Assembly: GCA_045805265.1 (NCBI GenBank)
Contig: JBJMLO010000030.1
Span: forward strand, 124,001 to 188,000
Origin: JBJMLO01 sp045805265
Lineage (GTDB): Bacteria > Actinomycetota > UBA4738 > JACQTL01
Direction of reading: 5' to 3'
DNA: 64,000 nt
Part shown: positions 1 to 8,142 of the stretch, in pieces
How the letters are laid out: each line of letters opens with the position of its first letter
How positions within the stretch are numbered: the first letter of the stretch is position 1
Notes under the pieces: generated by a model
Database searches by the model: none
What the model saw: only the letters and a program-made list of their open reading frames with translations
Told to the model about the DNA's origin: nothing
Translations under genes and position numbers: made by a program

Positions 1-303
1 CACGGACCCGATGAGGGCGGACTCCTCGCGGTGGGCGGTGACTCCCCCGGAGCGCGCCCCGACCCCGATGACGGCCGCGCCCGCCCCGCAGAACGCGAAG
101 TACCCGAGCGAGGGCGAGACGCCCAGCAGGACCGCGCCCGCCGCCCCCGGGAAGCCGATCACCGCCAGGGTGTGCCCGGCGAACGTCTGGCGGCGGAGCA
201 CCATGAACCACCCCATGGCGCCGGAGACGACCGCCACGATCGTCCCCGCGCGGAACGCGTTCACCATGAACGGGTACGAGAACAGCTGGCGCAGGCTCGT
301 CAC
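1..303 (-). CDS. znuB: Metal ABC transporter permease, ZnuB/MntB type (3' end off the window)
   Basis: Membrane permease of a zinc/manganese-type ABC importer. The visible N-terminal ~100 residues start VTSLRQLFSYPFMVNAF and contain a membrane segment followed by GWFMVLRRQTFAGHTLAVIG, the conserved start of this permease family. The rest lies beyond position 1. I chose the GTG at 303 because the upstream ATG at 320, which overlaps the znuC stop, runs into a TGA after six codons in its own frame. The gene sits 13 bp after znuC and completes the A-C-B order of the operon. No strong ribosome site is visible, so translation is probably coupled to znuC. Zinc versus manganese specificity cannot be decided from this fragment. 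Confidence 0.85.
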   Translation of the reverse strand, partial: MTSLRQLFSYPFMVNAFRAGTIVAVVSGAMGWFMVLRRQTFAGHTLAVIGFPGAAGAVLLGVSPSLGYFAFCGAGAAVIGVGARSGGVTAHREESALIGSV

Positions 304-316
304 GAGGCCACGCTCG

Positions 317-1180
317 TCATGCCTGGTGCCGGTCGCTGTGCACGGCCGGCGGCTCGGGGGCGCCCACGACGACCAGGCGCCCGTCGGAGGCACGGAGGAC
401 CTCGACGGGGGCGCCGTACAGCGCGCTCAGGGTCTCCGTGGTGATGACCTGGCCCGGCGCCCCGGCGACGGCCCGGCCGCCCGCCAGGTACACCACCTGG
501 TCCAGGGAGCGAAGGATCGGGTTCACGTCGTGGGCCACCATCACAACGGTCACCCCTCGCTCCCGGCACACCCGCTGCACCAGCGCGGCCACGCTGGCCT
601 GGTTGGCGAGATCGAGGTTGTCGAGTGGCTCGTCCAGCAGCAGCAGCTCGGGCCCCCGGACGAGCGACTGGGCGATGACCAGTCGCTGCTGCTCGCCGCC
701 GGACAGGTCGCCGACCGGGCGGCGGGCGAACCCCGTGGCCCCCACGAGCCCGAGCACCTCGTCGACCGCCACGCGCGCGGCCCTGGCGCCCCGGCCGGGG
801 AGGGGAATCCCCCACCGGGGCCCGTCCAGGCCGAGGCGCACCACGTCGACGCCCCGGATCCGAAGGGTCCGGTCGAAGGTCTTCCGCTGGGGGACGTAGC
901 CGATCCGCCGGCGGTTCCGCCCCGGAGGCGAGCCCAGCACCGTGACGCTGCCGCGGGAGAGCGGCTGCAGGCCCAGTACGACCTTGAGCAGGGTCGACTT
1001 CCCGACGCCGTTCGGTCCGAGGATGGCCACGAAGGTGCCCCGCTCGACGTCGAGGTCGACGCCGCCCCACAGCAGCCGGTCGCCGAACCGCACCTCGGCC
1101 CCGCGGCTCACGATGGCGGCTCGGTGGTCCGAGCGCGCGGCCGCCGACCCGGCCGGCTTCGCGGGAGCGGCCGGCTTCAT
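317..1180 (-). CDS. znuC: Metal ABC transporter ATP-binding protein, ZnuC type
   Basis: Cytoplasmic ATPase of the metal importer, 287 residues. After a ~35-residue Ala/Pro-rich leader it has Walker A GPNGVGKST, a Q-loop (YVPQRK), the ABC signature LSGGEQQR, Walker B LLLLDEP and the H-loop VAHD. Its ATG overlaps the znuA stop by 4 bp (ATGA), so the two are translationally coupled. The family resemblance is to ZnuC/MntA-type ATPases (short helical domain, sequence DNLDLANQ after Walker B). Downstream comes the permease. The leader is longer than usual, but the overlapped ATG fits the operon spacing best. Confidence 0.93.
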   Translation of the reverse strand: MKPAAPAKPAGSAAARSDHRAAIVSRGAEVRFGDRLLWGGVDLDVERGTFVAILGPNGVGKSTLLKVVLGLQPLSRGSVTVLGSPPGRNRRRIGYVPQRKTFDRTLRIRGVDVVRLGLDGPRWGIPLPGRGARAARVAVDEVLGLVGATGFARRPVGDLSGGEQQRLVIAQSLVRGPELLLLDEPLDNLDLANQASVAALVQRVCRERGVTVVMVAHDVNPILRSLDQVVYLAGGRAVAGAPGQVITTETLSALYGAPVEVLRASDGRLVVVGAPEPPAVHSDRHQA

Positions 1181-2082
1181 CGCCCGGTCCCCCGGGCGAG
1201 CGCCGCGGCGAGGGCCCGGAGCTGGCGGACCTGCCATGCCTGGAAGGATGCCCCCTCCGGGACGAGGGTCTCGGTGACCGTGGTGACGGGGATACCCGAG
1301 GCCCTGGCCTCGTCGATCTGGCGCTGGACGTCGGGCGTCGCGTTCTGGCTGTTGTACACGAACACCGTGATCTGGCCGGCCTGGATCTGATGGTCGATTG
1401 TGGCCTTGTCGGCGGCCGACGGCTCGGTCCCCTCGCTGATGGCCCGGAGGAATGCCGGCGGCGTGATGAGGTTCAGCCCGAGCGCCGGCGCAAGCAGCGC
1501 GAAGATGCTCTCGGAGGCGCCCACGGGCGTCCCTGCGTATTTCTTCTTGATCGAGGCGATGAGGGCGTGGTACCCGCCGAGCCCTTGCCGCTCGAACCGG
1601 GTCCGTTCCCGATCGAAGTAGGAACCGTGAGCAGGGTCGAGCTTCCGGTAGTCGGCATTGATCGCGTCGATCACGAGCTGCACGGTCGACGGGGAGTACC
1701 ACTGATGGGGGTTGCCGTCGTCGGGAACGCCGGCCAGGTGCCCCACATTCAAGACCTCTCGTCCCTGCACCGGATTGGCGGCGAGAAGCCGGTCGACCCA
1801 GGGGTCGTACCCGATCCCGTTCACGATGACGAACTCGGCCGATGCGAGATCCCGGGCGTCGGCCGTGGTCGGCTCGTAGTCGTGCGGGTCGGCGTTCGGG
1901 TTGGTGATGATGCTCGTGACGTCGACGCGGTCGCCCCCGAGCTGGGCGGCGATGCTCCCCCAGAAGTTCTCCGCGGCGACGACCTTCGGCTTCCCACCGT
2001 TGGCGGAATCACCGGAGGTCGAGCATGCGACGAGCCCCGCGACGATCGCGAGGCCTGCCAGCAGGCGGACCACCCGGTTCAT
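1177..2082 (-). CDS. znuA: Metal-binding lipoprotein of a Zn/Mn ABC importer, ZnuA-like
   Basis: Extracellular solute-binding lipoprotein, 301 residues. The start is MNRVVRLLAGLAIVAGLVAC: a signal peptide with a lipobox ending in Cys. The start at 2082 is set by a good ribosome site (GAAAGGAGAT); a longer frame to 2121 would put 13 polar residues before the signal. Candidate metal ligands are His in DPHDYEP and His in NPHQWYSP. The place where classical ZnuA has a third His reads GASESIFALL, and the His-rich loop of ZnuA is missing. That combination is typical of the actinobacterial cluster A-I proteins I know, so metal specificity stays open. First gene of the operon, behind a Zur-like operator. 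Confidence 0.92.
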   Translation of the reverse strand: MNRVVRLLAGLAIVAGLVACSTSGDSANGGKPKVVAAENFWGSIAAQLGGDRVDVTSIITNPNADPHDYEPTTADARDLASAEFVIVNGIGYDPWVDRLLAANPVQGREVLNVGHLAGVPDDGNPHQWYSPSTVQLVIDAINADYRKLDPAHGSYFDRERTRFERQGLGGYHALIASIKKKYAGTPVGASESIFALLAPALGLNLITPPAFLRAISEGTEPSAADKATIDHQIQAGQITVFVYNSQNATPDVQRQIDEARASGIPVTTVTETLVPEGASFQAWQVRQLRALAAALARGTGR

Positions 2083-2116
2083 CCATCTCCTTTCGGGGCG
2101 TCGGGGCGATCCGGAG

Positions 2117-2146
2117 ACCATAAATGAGACCCATTCTCATTGTCAA
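2117..2146 (-). promoter_or_regulatory. znuABC promoter with a Zur-like operator in the spacer
   Basis: On the minus strand a perfect -35 TTGACA (2146-2141) is followed after 18 bp by TATGGT (2122-2117). Lying in the spacer is a perfect 7-bp inverted repeat, AATGAGA-N5-TCTCATT (2123-2129 and 2135-2141), which partly overlaps both elements. Fur-family zinc regulators bind palindromes of the form TGA-AAT-N-ATT-TCA; the TGAGAAT...TCTCA core resembles these. A repressor here would block RNA polymerase directly. The regulator itself is not encoded nearby. Confidence 0.7.
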
Positions 2147-2208
2147 GAAAACGGATGGGCGATCCCCGGACGGCGAGGAGGATGGTTCCAGCGTCCGGAG
2201 GCCGCGGC

Positions 2209-4332
2209 TCAGGGCCCCCGGCCGAGCACATCGCGAAGGAACCGCAGCTCCAACAGCAGCAGGTTCTCGGCCACGGCGTCCTCCTTGGCCATGTGGCTGG
2301 CCCCCGAGAGCGGGAGGAAGGTGTGTGGGCGGCCCGCCTCCATGAATGCCCGCGACAGCCGGAGGGAGTTGGCCACGAACACGTTGTCGTCCGCGAATCC
2401 GTGGATCAACAGGATCGGACGCTCCAGGGTCCCGGCCACCTCGAGGAGCGAGTTCCGACGGTAGACCTCCGGCTCCTCGTCGGGGTGGCCCAGGTACCGC
2501 TCGGTGTAGTGGGTGTCGTAGAGACGTTGGTCGGCGTCGGGGGCCCCCGCGATGGCGGCGTGGAACACCTCGGGATGGCGCAGGACCGCGGCCGCCGAGA
2601 GGAATCCGCCGAACGACCACCCCCTGATGGCCACCCGCCCGAGATCGAGGAACGGGAACCGCTCCGCGGCCGCGTGCAGGGCGTCGACCTGGTCCTCGAC
2701 CGGCGGCGCCATCAGGTCGCGGTGGACGGCGCGCTCCCACGCGGTGCCGCGCCCCGGCGTCCCCCGGCCGTCGGCCACCAGGACCGCGAAGCCCTGGTCG
2801 GCGAACCACTGCGACTCCAGGAACCGGTCCCGGACCCGGACCACCCGCTGGAAGCCGGGCCCGCCGTAGGGGTCGACCAGCACCGGCAGGGGCACCTCCG
2901 GTTCACGTCCGCCGGGGAGGAGCAGGGCGGCCCGGAGCTCGCGCGGCCCCGCGAGGAAGAACCTCGGCTTCGCCTGGACCACCGGGAACTCGCCGTACGA
3001 CACGATCGTGGCCGGGGCCTCCCCACGCCGGTGGACGGTCGCGGCGGGCGCGTCCTCGAGCGTCGCCGAGGTGATGACCCCGACGTCCCCTTCCACCGCC
3101 GCGTCGTGGACGCCCGGGGCCTCGGTGAAGCGTTCCAGTGCGCCGTCGGGCGACCACCGCCAGACGTGCTGTTCCGTCGGGTCCTCCGACGCGACGAACA
3201 CCACGCCGGCGTCCGCGTGGACGATCCGACGGACCTGGAGGCCGGGAGGGGTGACGGGCGTGCCGTCGACGGCGAGGCGGCGGGTGTCGTCCGCGTCCAC
3301 GGTGCACACCAGGCGGCCGTCGTCGGTCCAGGCGGGCGAGCCGGGCACCAGCTCGACCCAGGCGTCGTCGCGATCCTCGCGGACGAGGGAGGTCTCGCCG
3401 CGCTCGCCGACCGTCAGGATCCGCGTCAGCCGCTGGTCGCGCGACTGCACGAGGAGCGTGAGCCCCGCCCCCTCGCTCCAGCCCACGCGGGCCAGGTACT
3501 CGAACCGCGCCCGGTCCCATTCCACCTCCACCCGTGAGCCGTCGAGGCCCAGGACGTGGAGGGTCACGTCCGCGTTCGGCGTCCCGGTGGCCGGGTACCT
3601 GACAGCGCGGGGCGCCCGGTCGGGATCGACCGGGTCGAAGAGGTGCCATGTCGCGACCCGGCGCTCGTCGACCCGGGCGGCTGCGATGCGGGTCCCGTCC
3701 GGGGACCACCAGAATCCCTCCGGGCGATCCATCTCCTCGGCGGCCACGAACTCGGCGAGCCCCCACGCCACGTCCGGGTCGTCGTCCGCGGCGAGCACGC
3801 GGTCCTCGCCCTCGAGATCGACGACCCGCAGGGCGCCGGCGGCCACGTAGGCCACCCGCAGACCGGTCGGGTCGATCCGCGGATCGAACACGGGCGTGAC
3901 CGCGGGCAGCTCACGCGACTCGCCGTTCAGGAGGTCGGTCACGAACAGCCTCCCCCCGACCGAGAAGGCAGCCACGGCCACCGCCTGGTCCGTCGAGTAG
4001 GCGACGACGCCACCGGCCCGCTCCCGGACCCGCTCCCGCCTCGCCAGCTCCTCGGGCGGCAGGTCGGTCTCGCCGGCATCCCTCCCGCGAGGGTCGAAGA
4101 GGAGCCGCTCCCGAGCGGCAGGCAGATCGAGGACCCAGAGCCCGGTCGTCGAGTCGTCCCCGGCGAACGAGCGCAGGAACACGATCCGGGAGCCGTCCGG
4201 GGAGATCGTGAACCCCCGAGGCCGCCCCAGGACGAACCGCTGCGTCCTGGCCTGCTGCCTCGGAAAGGAGTCCCCGCCCGGAACCCGATCGTCGCGCGGA
4301 GGGGATGGCTCCCCGGTGCGGAGGGTCGGCAT
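2209..4332 (-). CDS. Dipeptidyl-peptidase IV-like serine peptidase (family S9)
   Basis: About 707 residues: an N-terminal beta-propeller with repeated SPDG-type blades (residues ~40-440), then an alpha/beta-hydrolase domain. The nucleophile lies in GWSFGGF, the acid in HGFADDN and the base in GASHM, giving the S9 Ser-Asp-His triad. The pair EEM in FVAAEEMDRPEGFWWSPDG matches the double-Glu motif that anchors the substrate amino terminus in DPP IV, so removal of N-terminal dipeptides is the likely activity. No signal peptide or membrane anchor, so probably cytoplasmic, acting on imported peptides. The ATG at 4332 is preferred over the GTG at 4338 because TAGGCT ends 6 nt upstream of it, the leaderless arrangement seen throughout the window. 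Confidence 0.9.
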   Translation of the reverse strand: MPTLRTGEPSPPRDDRVPGGDSFPRQQARTQRFVLGRPRGFTISPDGSRIVFLRSFAGDDSTTGLWVLDLPAARERLLFDPRGRDAGETDLPPEELARRERVRERAGGVVAYSTDQAVAVAAFSVGGRLFVTDLLNGESRELPAVTPVFDPRIDPTGLRVAYVAAGALRVVDLEGEDRVLAADDDPDVAWGLAEFVAAEEMDRPEGFWWSPDGTRIAAARVDERRVATWHLFDPVDPDRAPRAVRYPATGTPNADVTLHVLGLDGSRVEVEWDRARFEYLARVGWSEGAGLTLLVQSRDQRLTRILTVGERGETSLVREDRDDAWVELVPGSPAWTDDGRLVCTVDADDTRRLAVDGTPVTPPGLQVRRIVHADAGVVFVASEDPTEQHVWRWSPDGALERFTEAPGVHDAAVEGDVGVITSATLEDAPAATVHRRGEAPATIVSYGEFPVVQAKPRFFLAGPRELRAALLLPGGREPEVPLPVLVDPYGGPGFQRVVRVRDRFLESQWFADQGFAVLVADGRGTPGRGTAWERAVHRDLMAPPVEDQVDALHAAAERFPFLDLGRVAIRGWSFGGFLSAAAVLRHPEVFHAAIAGAPDADQRLYDTHYTERYLGHPDEEPEVYRRNSLLEVAGTLERPILLIHGFADDNVFVANSLRLSRAFMEAGRPHTFLPLSGASHMAKEDAVAENLLLLELRFLRDVLGRGP

Positions 4333-4338
4333 CGGCAC

Positions 4339-4398
4339 AGCCTATTCGGTCCGGGCGAACACGCCCCCCTGGGACCCGGCCCCCCGGCGGGGTAGCCT
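4339..4398. promoter_or_regulatory. Divergent leaderless-type promoters for the S9 peptidase and HD-GYP/LuxR gene
   Basis: Minus strand: TAGGCT (4344-4339), 6 nt before the ATG at 4332. Plus strand: TAGCCT (4393-4398), 7 nt before the ATG at 4406. With transcription starting about 7 nt after a -10 box, both messages would begin at or next to the start codon. No ribosome-binding sequence precedes either gene. Confidence 0.5.
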
Positions 4399-4405
4399 GG
4401 CGTCG

Positions 4406-6022
4406 ATGTCGGCTCCGGGGAGGCGGTCCGCAGGTCCCGCGCCTCCCTTCGCAGCGGGCGACGACGGAACTCGTGTTCGGCTGGCCGAGGTCGTGGCCGC
4501 GTTGTCGCTCGGCATCGATCTCGGGTTCGGACAGCCGATGGAGCATGTCCTGCGCCAGTGCCTGATCGCAGTCCGCATCGCGGAACGCATCGGCCTGAGC
4601 GAGGAGGAACGAGCCACCGTCTACTACACCGCCCTGCTCGTCAACGTCGGATGTCACACCGACGCCCACGAGCAGGCGAAGTGGTTCGGCGACGACATCG
4701 CCATGAAGTCGGCGAAGTACGACCACGAGATCGGGAGCCTCGCCGCGGTGGCAGCCGGCCTGGCCACGATCGGTTCGGGGCACCCGTTGGTCCAGCGCTT
4801 CCGCATCTGGGTCGAGTTCGCGATCTCCGGCCATCGCGACCTCGACAAGATGATCGAGCACCACGCCGAGCTCGCGCGGTCACTCGCCGAGCAGCTCGAG
4901 CTCCCCGGCGCCGTGCTCGACGCGATCGGCGCCGCGTACGAGCAGTGGGATGGAAAGGGGTGGCCGGGCAGGCTGAAGCGGGATTCCGTTCCCCTCGCTT
5001 CCCGGATCTCGCAGCTCGCCGAGTACGTCGAGGTCGCGCACCGCGTCGGAGGCGTGTCGAAGGCGAGGGCGCTCGCGCGGAAACGGCGCGGAGCGCAGTT
5101 CGATCCGCGCCTGGCCGACGTCCTCCTTTCGGAAGGCGACGTGATCCTGGCCGACCTGGACGAGACCCGGACGTGGGACGCGGTGATCGACGTGGAGCCG
5201 TCCCTGGCGGTGACCCTGACCGGTGACCGTGTCGACGCGGCCCTGGAGGGGGTGGCGAACTTCGTCGATCTCAAGTCTCCGTACTTCCTCGGACATTCGC
5301 GGAGCGTCGCGGACCTGGCCGCCGCCGCGGCGGGCGAGATGGGGATGACGCCCAGGGAGGTTCGCCTCCTCCGCCGCGCCGGCCTCGTCCAGGGATTCGG
5401 GCGCCTCGGGGTGTCGAACTCCATCTGGGACAAGCGCGGTTCGCTCGGGCCGGGGGAATGGGAGCGTGTGCGGATGCACCCGTACCTCACGGAGCGGATG
5501 CTCCATCAGTCGCCCGCCCTGGCCCCCCTCGGATCGATCGCGGTGCAGGTGCGGGAGCGCCTCGATGGCTCCGGGTATCCGCGCCGCCTGTCCGGCGCAG
5601 CCATCTCCCGTCCGGCGCGCGTCCTCGCCGCCGCGGACGCCTACCAGGCGATGCGCGAGCCGCGGCCGCACCGGGACGCGCGTTCGCCGGACGATGCGGC
5701 CGCCCAACTGCGTGCCGAGGTCAGGGCGGGGCGGCTCGACGACGAAGCCGTGCGCGCCGTCCTCGCCGCCGCCGGGCACCGTGTCTCACGGCGTCGCGAC
5801 GGTCCGGCAGGGCTGACGGCGCGAGAGGTCGAGGTCCTGCGCCTCGCGGCTCGCGGCCTGACGAACAAGGACATCGCCGCCATCCTGGTGATCTCGCCGA
5901 AGACCGTGGCGAACCACATCGAGCACATCTACACGAAGATCGGGGCGTCGAGCCGCGCGATGGCGAGCCTGTTCGCCGTCAAGCACGGACTCCTCCCCGA
6001 GGAGGAGCCCGTGCCGACGTGA
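4406..6022 (+). CDS. Tandem HD/HD-GYP-like protein with C-terminal LuxR DNA-binding domain
   Basis: 538 residues. The N-terminal half (~20-260) looks like a diverged HD domain (AYEQWDGKGWP, then LASRISQLAEYVEVAHR). The second half (~280-450) is HD-GYP-like: LGHSRSVADLAA, LDGSGYPRRLSG, ISRPARVLAAADAYQAM. The C-terminal ~65 residues are a LuxR helix-turn-helix (LTAREVEVLRLAARGLTNKD, then SPKTVANHIEHIYTKIG). The expected HD pair reads LVQGFGRLGVS instead of LHDIGK, and the usual HHE before DGSGYP reads QVRE. Metal ligands therefore appear lost, and cyclic di-GMP hydrolysis is unlikely. I infer a ligand-sensing transcription factor. Longer frames reach 4208 inside the divergent gene; the ATG at 4406 follows a TAGCCT box by 7 nt. 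Confidence 0.85.
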   Translation: MSAPGRRSAGPAPPFAAGDDGTRVRLAEVVAALSLGIDLGFGQPMEHVLRQCLIAVRIAERIGLSEEERATVYYTALLVNVGCHTDAHEQAKWFGDDIAMKSAKYDHEIGSLAAVAAGLATIGSGHPLVQRFRIWVEFAISGHRDLDKMIEHHAELARSLAEQLELPGAVLDAIGAAYEQWDGKGWPGRLKRDSVPLASRISQLAEYVEVAHRVGGVSKARALARKRRGAQFDPRLADVLLSEGDVILADLDETRTWDAVIDVEPSLAVTLTGDRVDAALEGVANFVDLKSPYFLGHSRSVADLAAAAAGEMGMTPREVRLLRRAGLVQGFGRLGVSNSIWDKRGSLGPGEWERVRMHPYLTERMLHQSPALAPLGSIAVQVRERLDGSGYPRRLSGAAISRPARVLAAADAYQAMREPRPHRDARSPDDAAAQLRAEVRAGRLDDEAVRAVLAAAGHRVSRRRDGPAGLTAREVEVLRLAARGLTNKDIAAILVISPKTVANHIEHIYTKIGASSRAMASLFAVKHGLLPEEEPVPT

Positions 6023-6038
6023 CGATTGGCGCGAGGCG

Positions 6039-6413
6039 TCACGCGCCCTGCAGTTCCTGTGCCCTTCGCATCATGTGCGCCTCCACCTCGGCCATGACCT
6101 CGGCGGGGCTGAAGACGACGAACGCGGTGTCGCCGTCCACGCCCGAGGTATGCCCGGGCTGGACGTAGAACGCCTCCCCCGGCCCGAACTGCTCCTCGCG
6201 ATCGCCGAAGCGCCACCACATACGGCCGGACATCACGTAGCCCCAATGCGGCGACGGGCACTGGTCGCCCGGAAGACCCTGCAGCAGCGGGGTCAGATCG
6301 GCGGCGTCGGCCGTCTCGACCAGGCTCACGGTGTAGCCGTCCAGATCTCCCCGCCACTCGGTCGCGGGACCCCCGGTCCGGGGCGTCACGCTCTCCTTCG
6401 ACACCTTGGGCAA
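6039..6413 (-). CDS. Small cupin-domain protein
   Basis: 124 residues, single-domain cupin. Conserved elements are CPSPHWGYVMSGRMWWRF, GPGEAFYVQPGHTSGVDG and FVVFSPAEVMAE, which supply the two cupin motifs. Only some of the canonical metal-binding His/Glu residues are present (PHWG, PGHTS). The first codon is TTG at 6413, chosen because GGAGGTGGG lies just upstream; a GTG three codons in is the alternative. Convergent with the HD-GYP/LuxR gene (16 bp apart) and divergent from the RibD-like gene. Function unknown; cupins of this size are often small-molecule binding proteins or isomerases. Confidence 0.75.
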   Translation of the reverse strand: MPKVSKESVTPRTGGPATEWRGDLDGYTVSLVETADAADLTPLLQGLPGDQCPSPHWGYVMSGRMWWRFGDREEQFGPGEAFYVQPGHTSGVDGDTAFVVFSPAEVMAEVEAHMMRRAQELQGA

Positions 6414-6465
6414 CTTCCCACCTCCCTCGCTCGACTGGCCCGAGCGTAGATGCGCGAAGCGCCCG

Positions 6466-6480
6466 AAACATGGGATGTTT
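6466..6480. promoter_or_regulatory. Inverted repeat between divergent cupin and RibD-like genes
   Basis: Perfect 6-bp arms AAACAT-GGG-ATGTTT (6466-6471, 6475-6480) in an otherwise GC-rich 200-bp divergent intergenic region. A plausible operator for a small dimeric repressor. No adjacent regulator gene and no further support. Confidence 0.3.
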
Positions 6481-6614
6481 GCCTCATCTTTGGGTCGCGC
6501 CGCACGTTCGGCCCATCGTCAGACCGAACGCAAGGGTCGCCGAGCGGGACGCCGAGGGACTCGGTCGCGGCTCGGTTGCTCCGGACACACCGACCTTTCG
6601 AAAGGACTCCGCGA

Positions 6615-7148
6615 ATGCAGATCCGAACCCGAATGTGTATGAGTGCCGACGGCTACGTCACGACGCCCGACGGCCGACCGGCCCAACTCGCCGATCCCGC
6701 CTGGGATCCGGAGAGCTACGGTTTCGTGGAGTTCCAGGAGAGCTGCGACGCGGTGCTCATGGGCCGGACGACCTTCGAACCCGCCATCAGCGCCCACCGG
6801 TGGCCCTGGCCCAACCTCGACGTGTTCGTGCTCGGCTCACACCGCCCATCCGGCACCCCGGACCACGTGGTCGTCGACGACGACCCGGCCCGGCTGCTGG
6901 AGAGGGAGCGCGCAGGCACCAGGGGCGGCGACGTCCACCTCGTCGGTGGCCCGCGGACGATCGAGGCGTTCCGGGCGCTCGGCGCACTCGACAAACTCGG
7001 ACTGATCGTTCTGCCGCTGTTCCTCGGAGAGGGAATGCAGCTGACGCCATCCCTCGGTGCCGACACGGCCCTGACACTCGAGTCCACTCACGCCCTTGCC
7101 GTGGGTGCGGTGGAGATCGTCTACACGGTGGGCTCGCAGCAGGTCTGA
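6615..7148 (+). CDS. RibD C-terminal / dihydrofolate reductase-like family protein
   Basis: 177 residues, the YyaP/RibD-C fold that binds NADPH. Recognisable pieces are TRMCMSADGYV at the start, DAVLMGRTTFEP, the hinge HLVGGPRTIEAFRALGALDK and LIVLPLFLGEGMQL, in the usual order for this family. Such proteins are reductases of unknown small-molecule substrates and are common in actinobacteria. The ATG at 6615 is preceded by AAAGGA at normal spacing; the longer frame to 6450 lies in non-coding sequence. It stands alone as a single gene. True riboflavin-pathway RibD is unlikely because the deaminase half is missing. Confidence 0.82.
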   Translation: MQIRTRMCMSADGYVTTPDGRPAQLADPAWDPESYGFVEFQESCDAVLMGRTTFEPAISAHRWPWPNLDVFVLGSHRPSGTPDHVVVDDDPARLLERERAGTRGGDVHLVGGPRTIEAFRALGALDKLGLIVLPLFLGEGMQLTPSLGADTALTLESTHALAVGAVEIVYTVGSQQV

Positions 7149-7234
7149 ACGGAGCAGGATCCGTATTTCGTCGCCGGAACGGCTTGGCGGCTTTTCACAC
7201 ATGCCCAAGCCGCCGCCGGGACCTCGCCCGCAGA

Positions 7235-7240
7235 TAGGAT
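7235..7240 (+). promoter_or_regulatory. -10 box TAGGAT, leaderless-type
   Basis: TAGGAT ends 6 nt before the GTG start at 7247; no ribosome-binding sequence lies between. Confidence 0.45.
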
Positions 7241-7246
7241 CCGGGC

Positions 7247-7603
7247 GTGTCGCGAGAGGAGATCGACGCGTACCTCGAGACTCTCGAGGAACCGAAGCGG
7301 ACCACGCTGACGCGGCTGCGCGACACCATCATGGCAATCGTCCCCGAGGCTGAGCAGTGCATCTCCTACGGCATGCCGGCGTTCAAGATCCGGGGCGAGA
7401 CCGTCGCCGGATTCGCGGCCTTCAAGAACCATCTGAGCTACCTGCCGCACAGCGGATCGGTGATCCCGCAGGTGGCGAAGGAGACCAAGACGTACACCTC
7501 TACCAAGGGATCGCTCCACTTCCCGATCGATGAGCCCTTGCCGAAGATGCTCGTCAGAAAGCTGCTGGCCGTCCGGATGGAGCAGGCGTTCGGCAAGCAG
7601 TAG
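7247..7603 (+). CDS. DUF1801 family protein
   Basis: 118 residues, the whole length of the DUF1801/YdhG-like domain. Typical features: EIDAYLETLEEPKRTTLTRL at the start, PEAEQCISYGMPAFKI in the centre, and the C-terminal KGSLHFPIDEPLPKMLVRKL. The family is small, alpha+beta and of unknown biochemical function. GTG start directly behind a TAGGAT box. No operon partner: the gene is followed by a decayed stretch of DNA. Confident about family, not about role. Confidence 0.85.
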   Translation: MSREEIDAYLETLEEPKRTTLTRLRDTIMAIVPEAEQCISYGMPAFKIRGETVAGFAAFKNHLSYLPHSGSVIPQVAKETKTYTSTKGSLHFPIDEPLPKMLVRKLLAVRMEQAFGKQ

Positions 7604-7846
7604 CGCCGCCTCCTCGGGCATCGGGAGAGATCCTGTTCGACGGGGAGGACGTCATCGTCCCCGACACGAACGAGCAATGGCGAGCGGACCCCAGCGACTG
7701 GCGCGAGTTAGTCGACCAGGGGTTGATCCGCCACGTCAGCAACCTTCTTCACGACAACCGGCAGGCGTCTCGGGTCGCGGGTCCTAAAGCCCGCCTGCTT
7801 GCGTCTTGGACAGAAGTGCGGCATAGTGCCCGCCGTAACCTCCCCA

Positions 7847-7886
7847 ATGGCGGATGCCCTACCCCACTCTCCCGGGGATCCGCCAT
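7847..7886 (+). promoter_or_regulatory. Hairpin upstream of the 71-residue reading frame
   Basis: Perfect 9-bp arms ATGGCGGAT (7847-7855) and ATCCGCCAT (7878-7886), ending 26 nt before the ATG at 7913. As RNA this is a stable leader stem-loop in front of the ribosome site. It may be a leader structure or the end of an older unit. Confidence 0.35.
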
Positions 7887-7912
7887 GGCATCGGACCGAG
7901 AGGGGGCCAGCG

Positions 7913-8128
7913 ATGGTCACGGTTTGGTACAGGGTGCCTGTCTCAGTCGACATCGACATTGAATCCCGGACGGTGCGAGCTGTGACGGTCCACGAAGAAG
8001 GCGCTGAGGCCGACGACAGCTTCCCGGTCGAGACTGTTGACTCGGCTCGAGTCTCATCGGACGTCGCGCAAGCGGCATGGGACATCGCCGCCGATACAGA
8101 GTGGCCGGCGTGGATGGTCAGCGACTGA
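7913..8128 (+). CDS. Small uncharacterised protein
   Basis: 71 residues, MVTVWYRVPVSVDIDIESRT and on, with alternating hydrophobic residues suggesting a beta-rich fold, an acidic middle (HEEGAEADD) and a Trp-containing end (DIAADTEWPAWMVSD). A purine-rich GAGAGGGGG stands about 6 nt before the ATG, and a hairpin lies further upstream. Codon use is like that of its surroundings. I do not recognise the family. Its position suggests cargo of the degraded integrated element. Confidence 0.5.
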   Translation: MVTVWYRVPVSVDIDIESRTVRAVTVHEEGAEADDSFPVETVDSARVSSDVAQAAWDIAADTEWPAWMVSD

Positions 8129-8142
8129 CAAGCGGCCGCGGA

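Noticed and set aside
317..320. ATG overlapping the znuC stop as the znuB start
   Set aside because: Its frame ends in TGA after six codons; the permease is read from GTG 303 in another frame.
6450..6614. Longer start for the RibD-like gene
   Set aside because: The added 55 residues are not conserved-looking, and AAAGGA supports the ATG at 6615.
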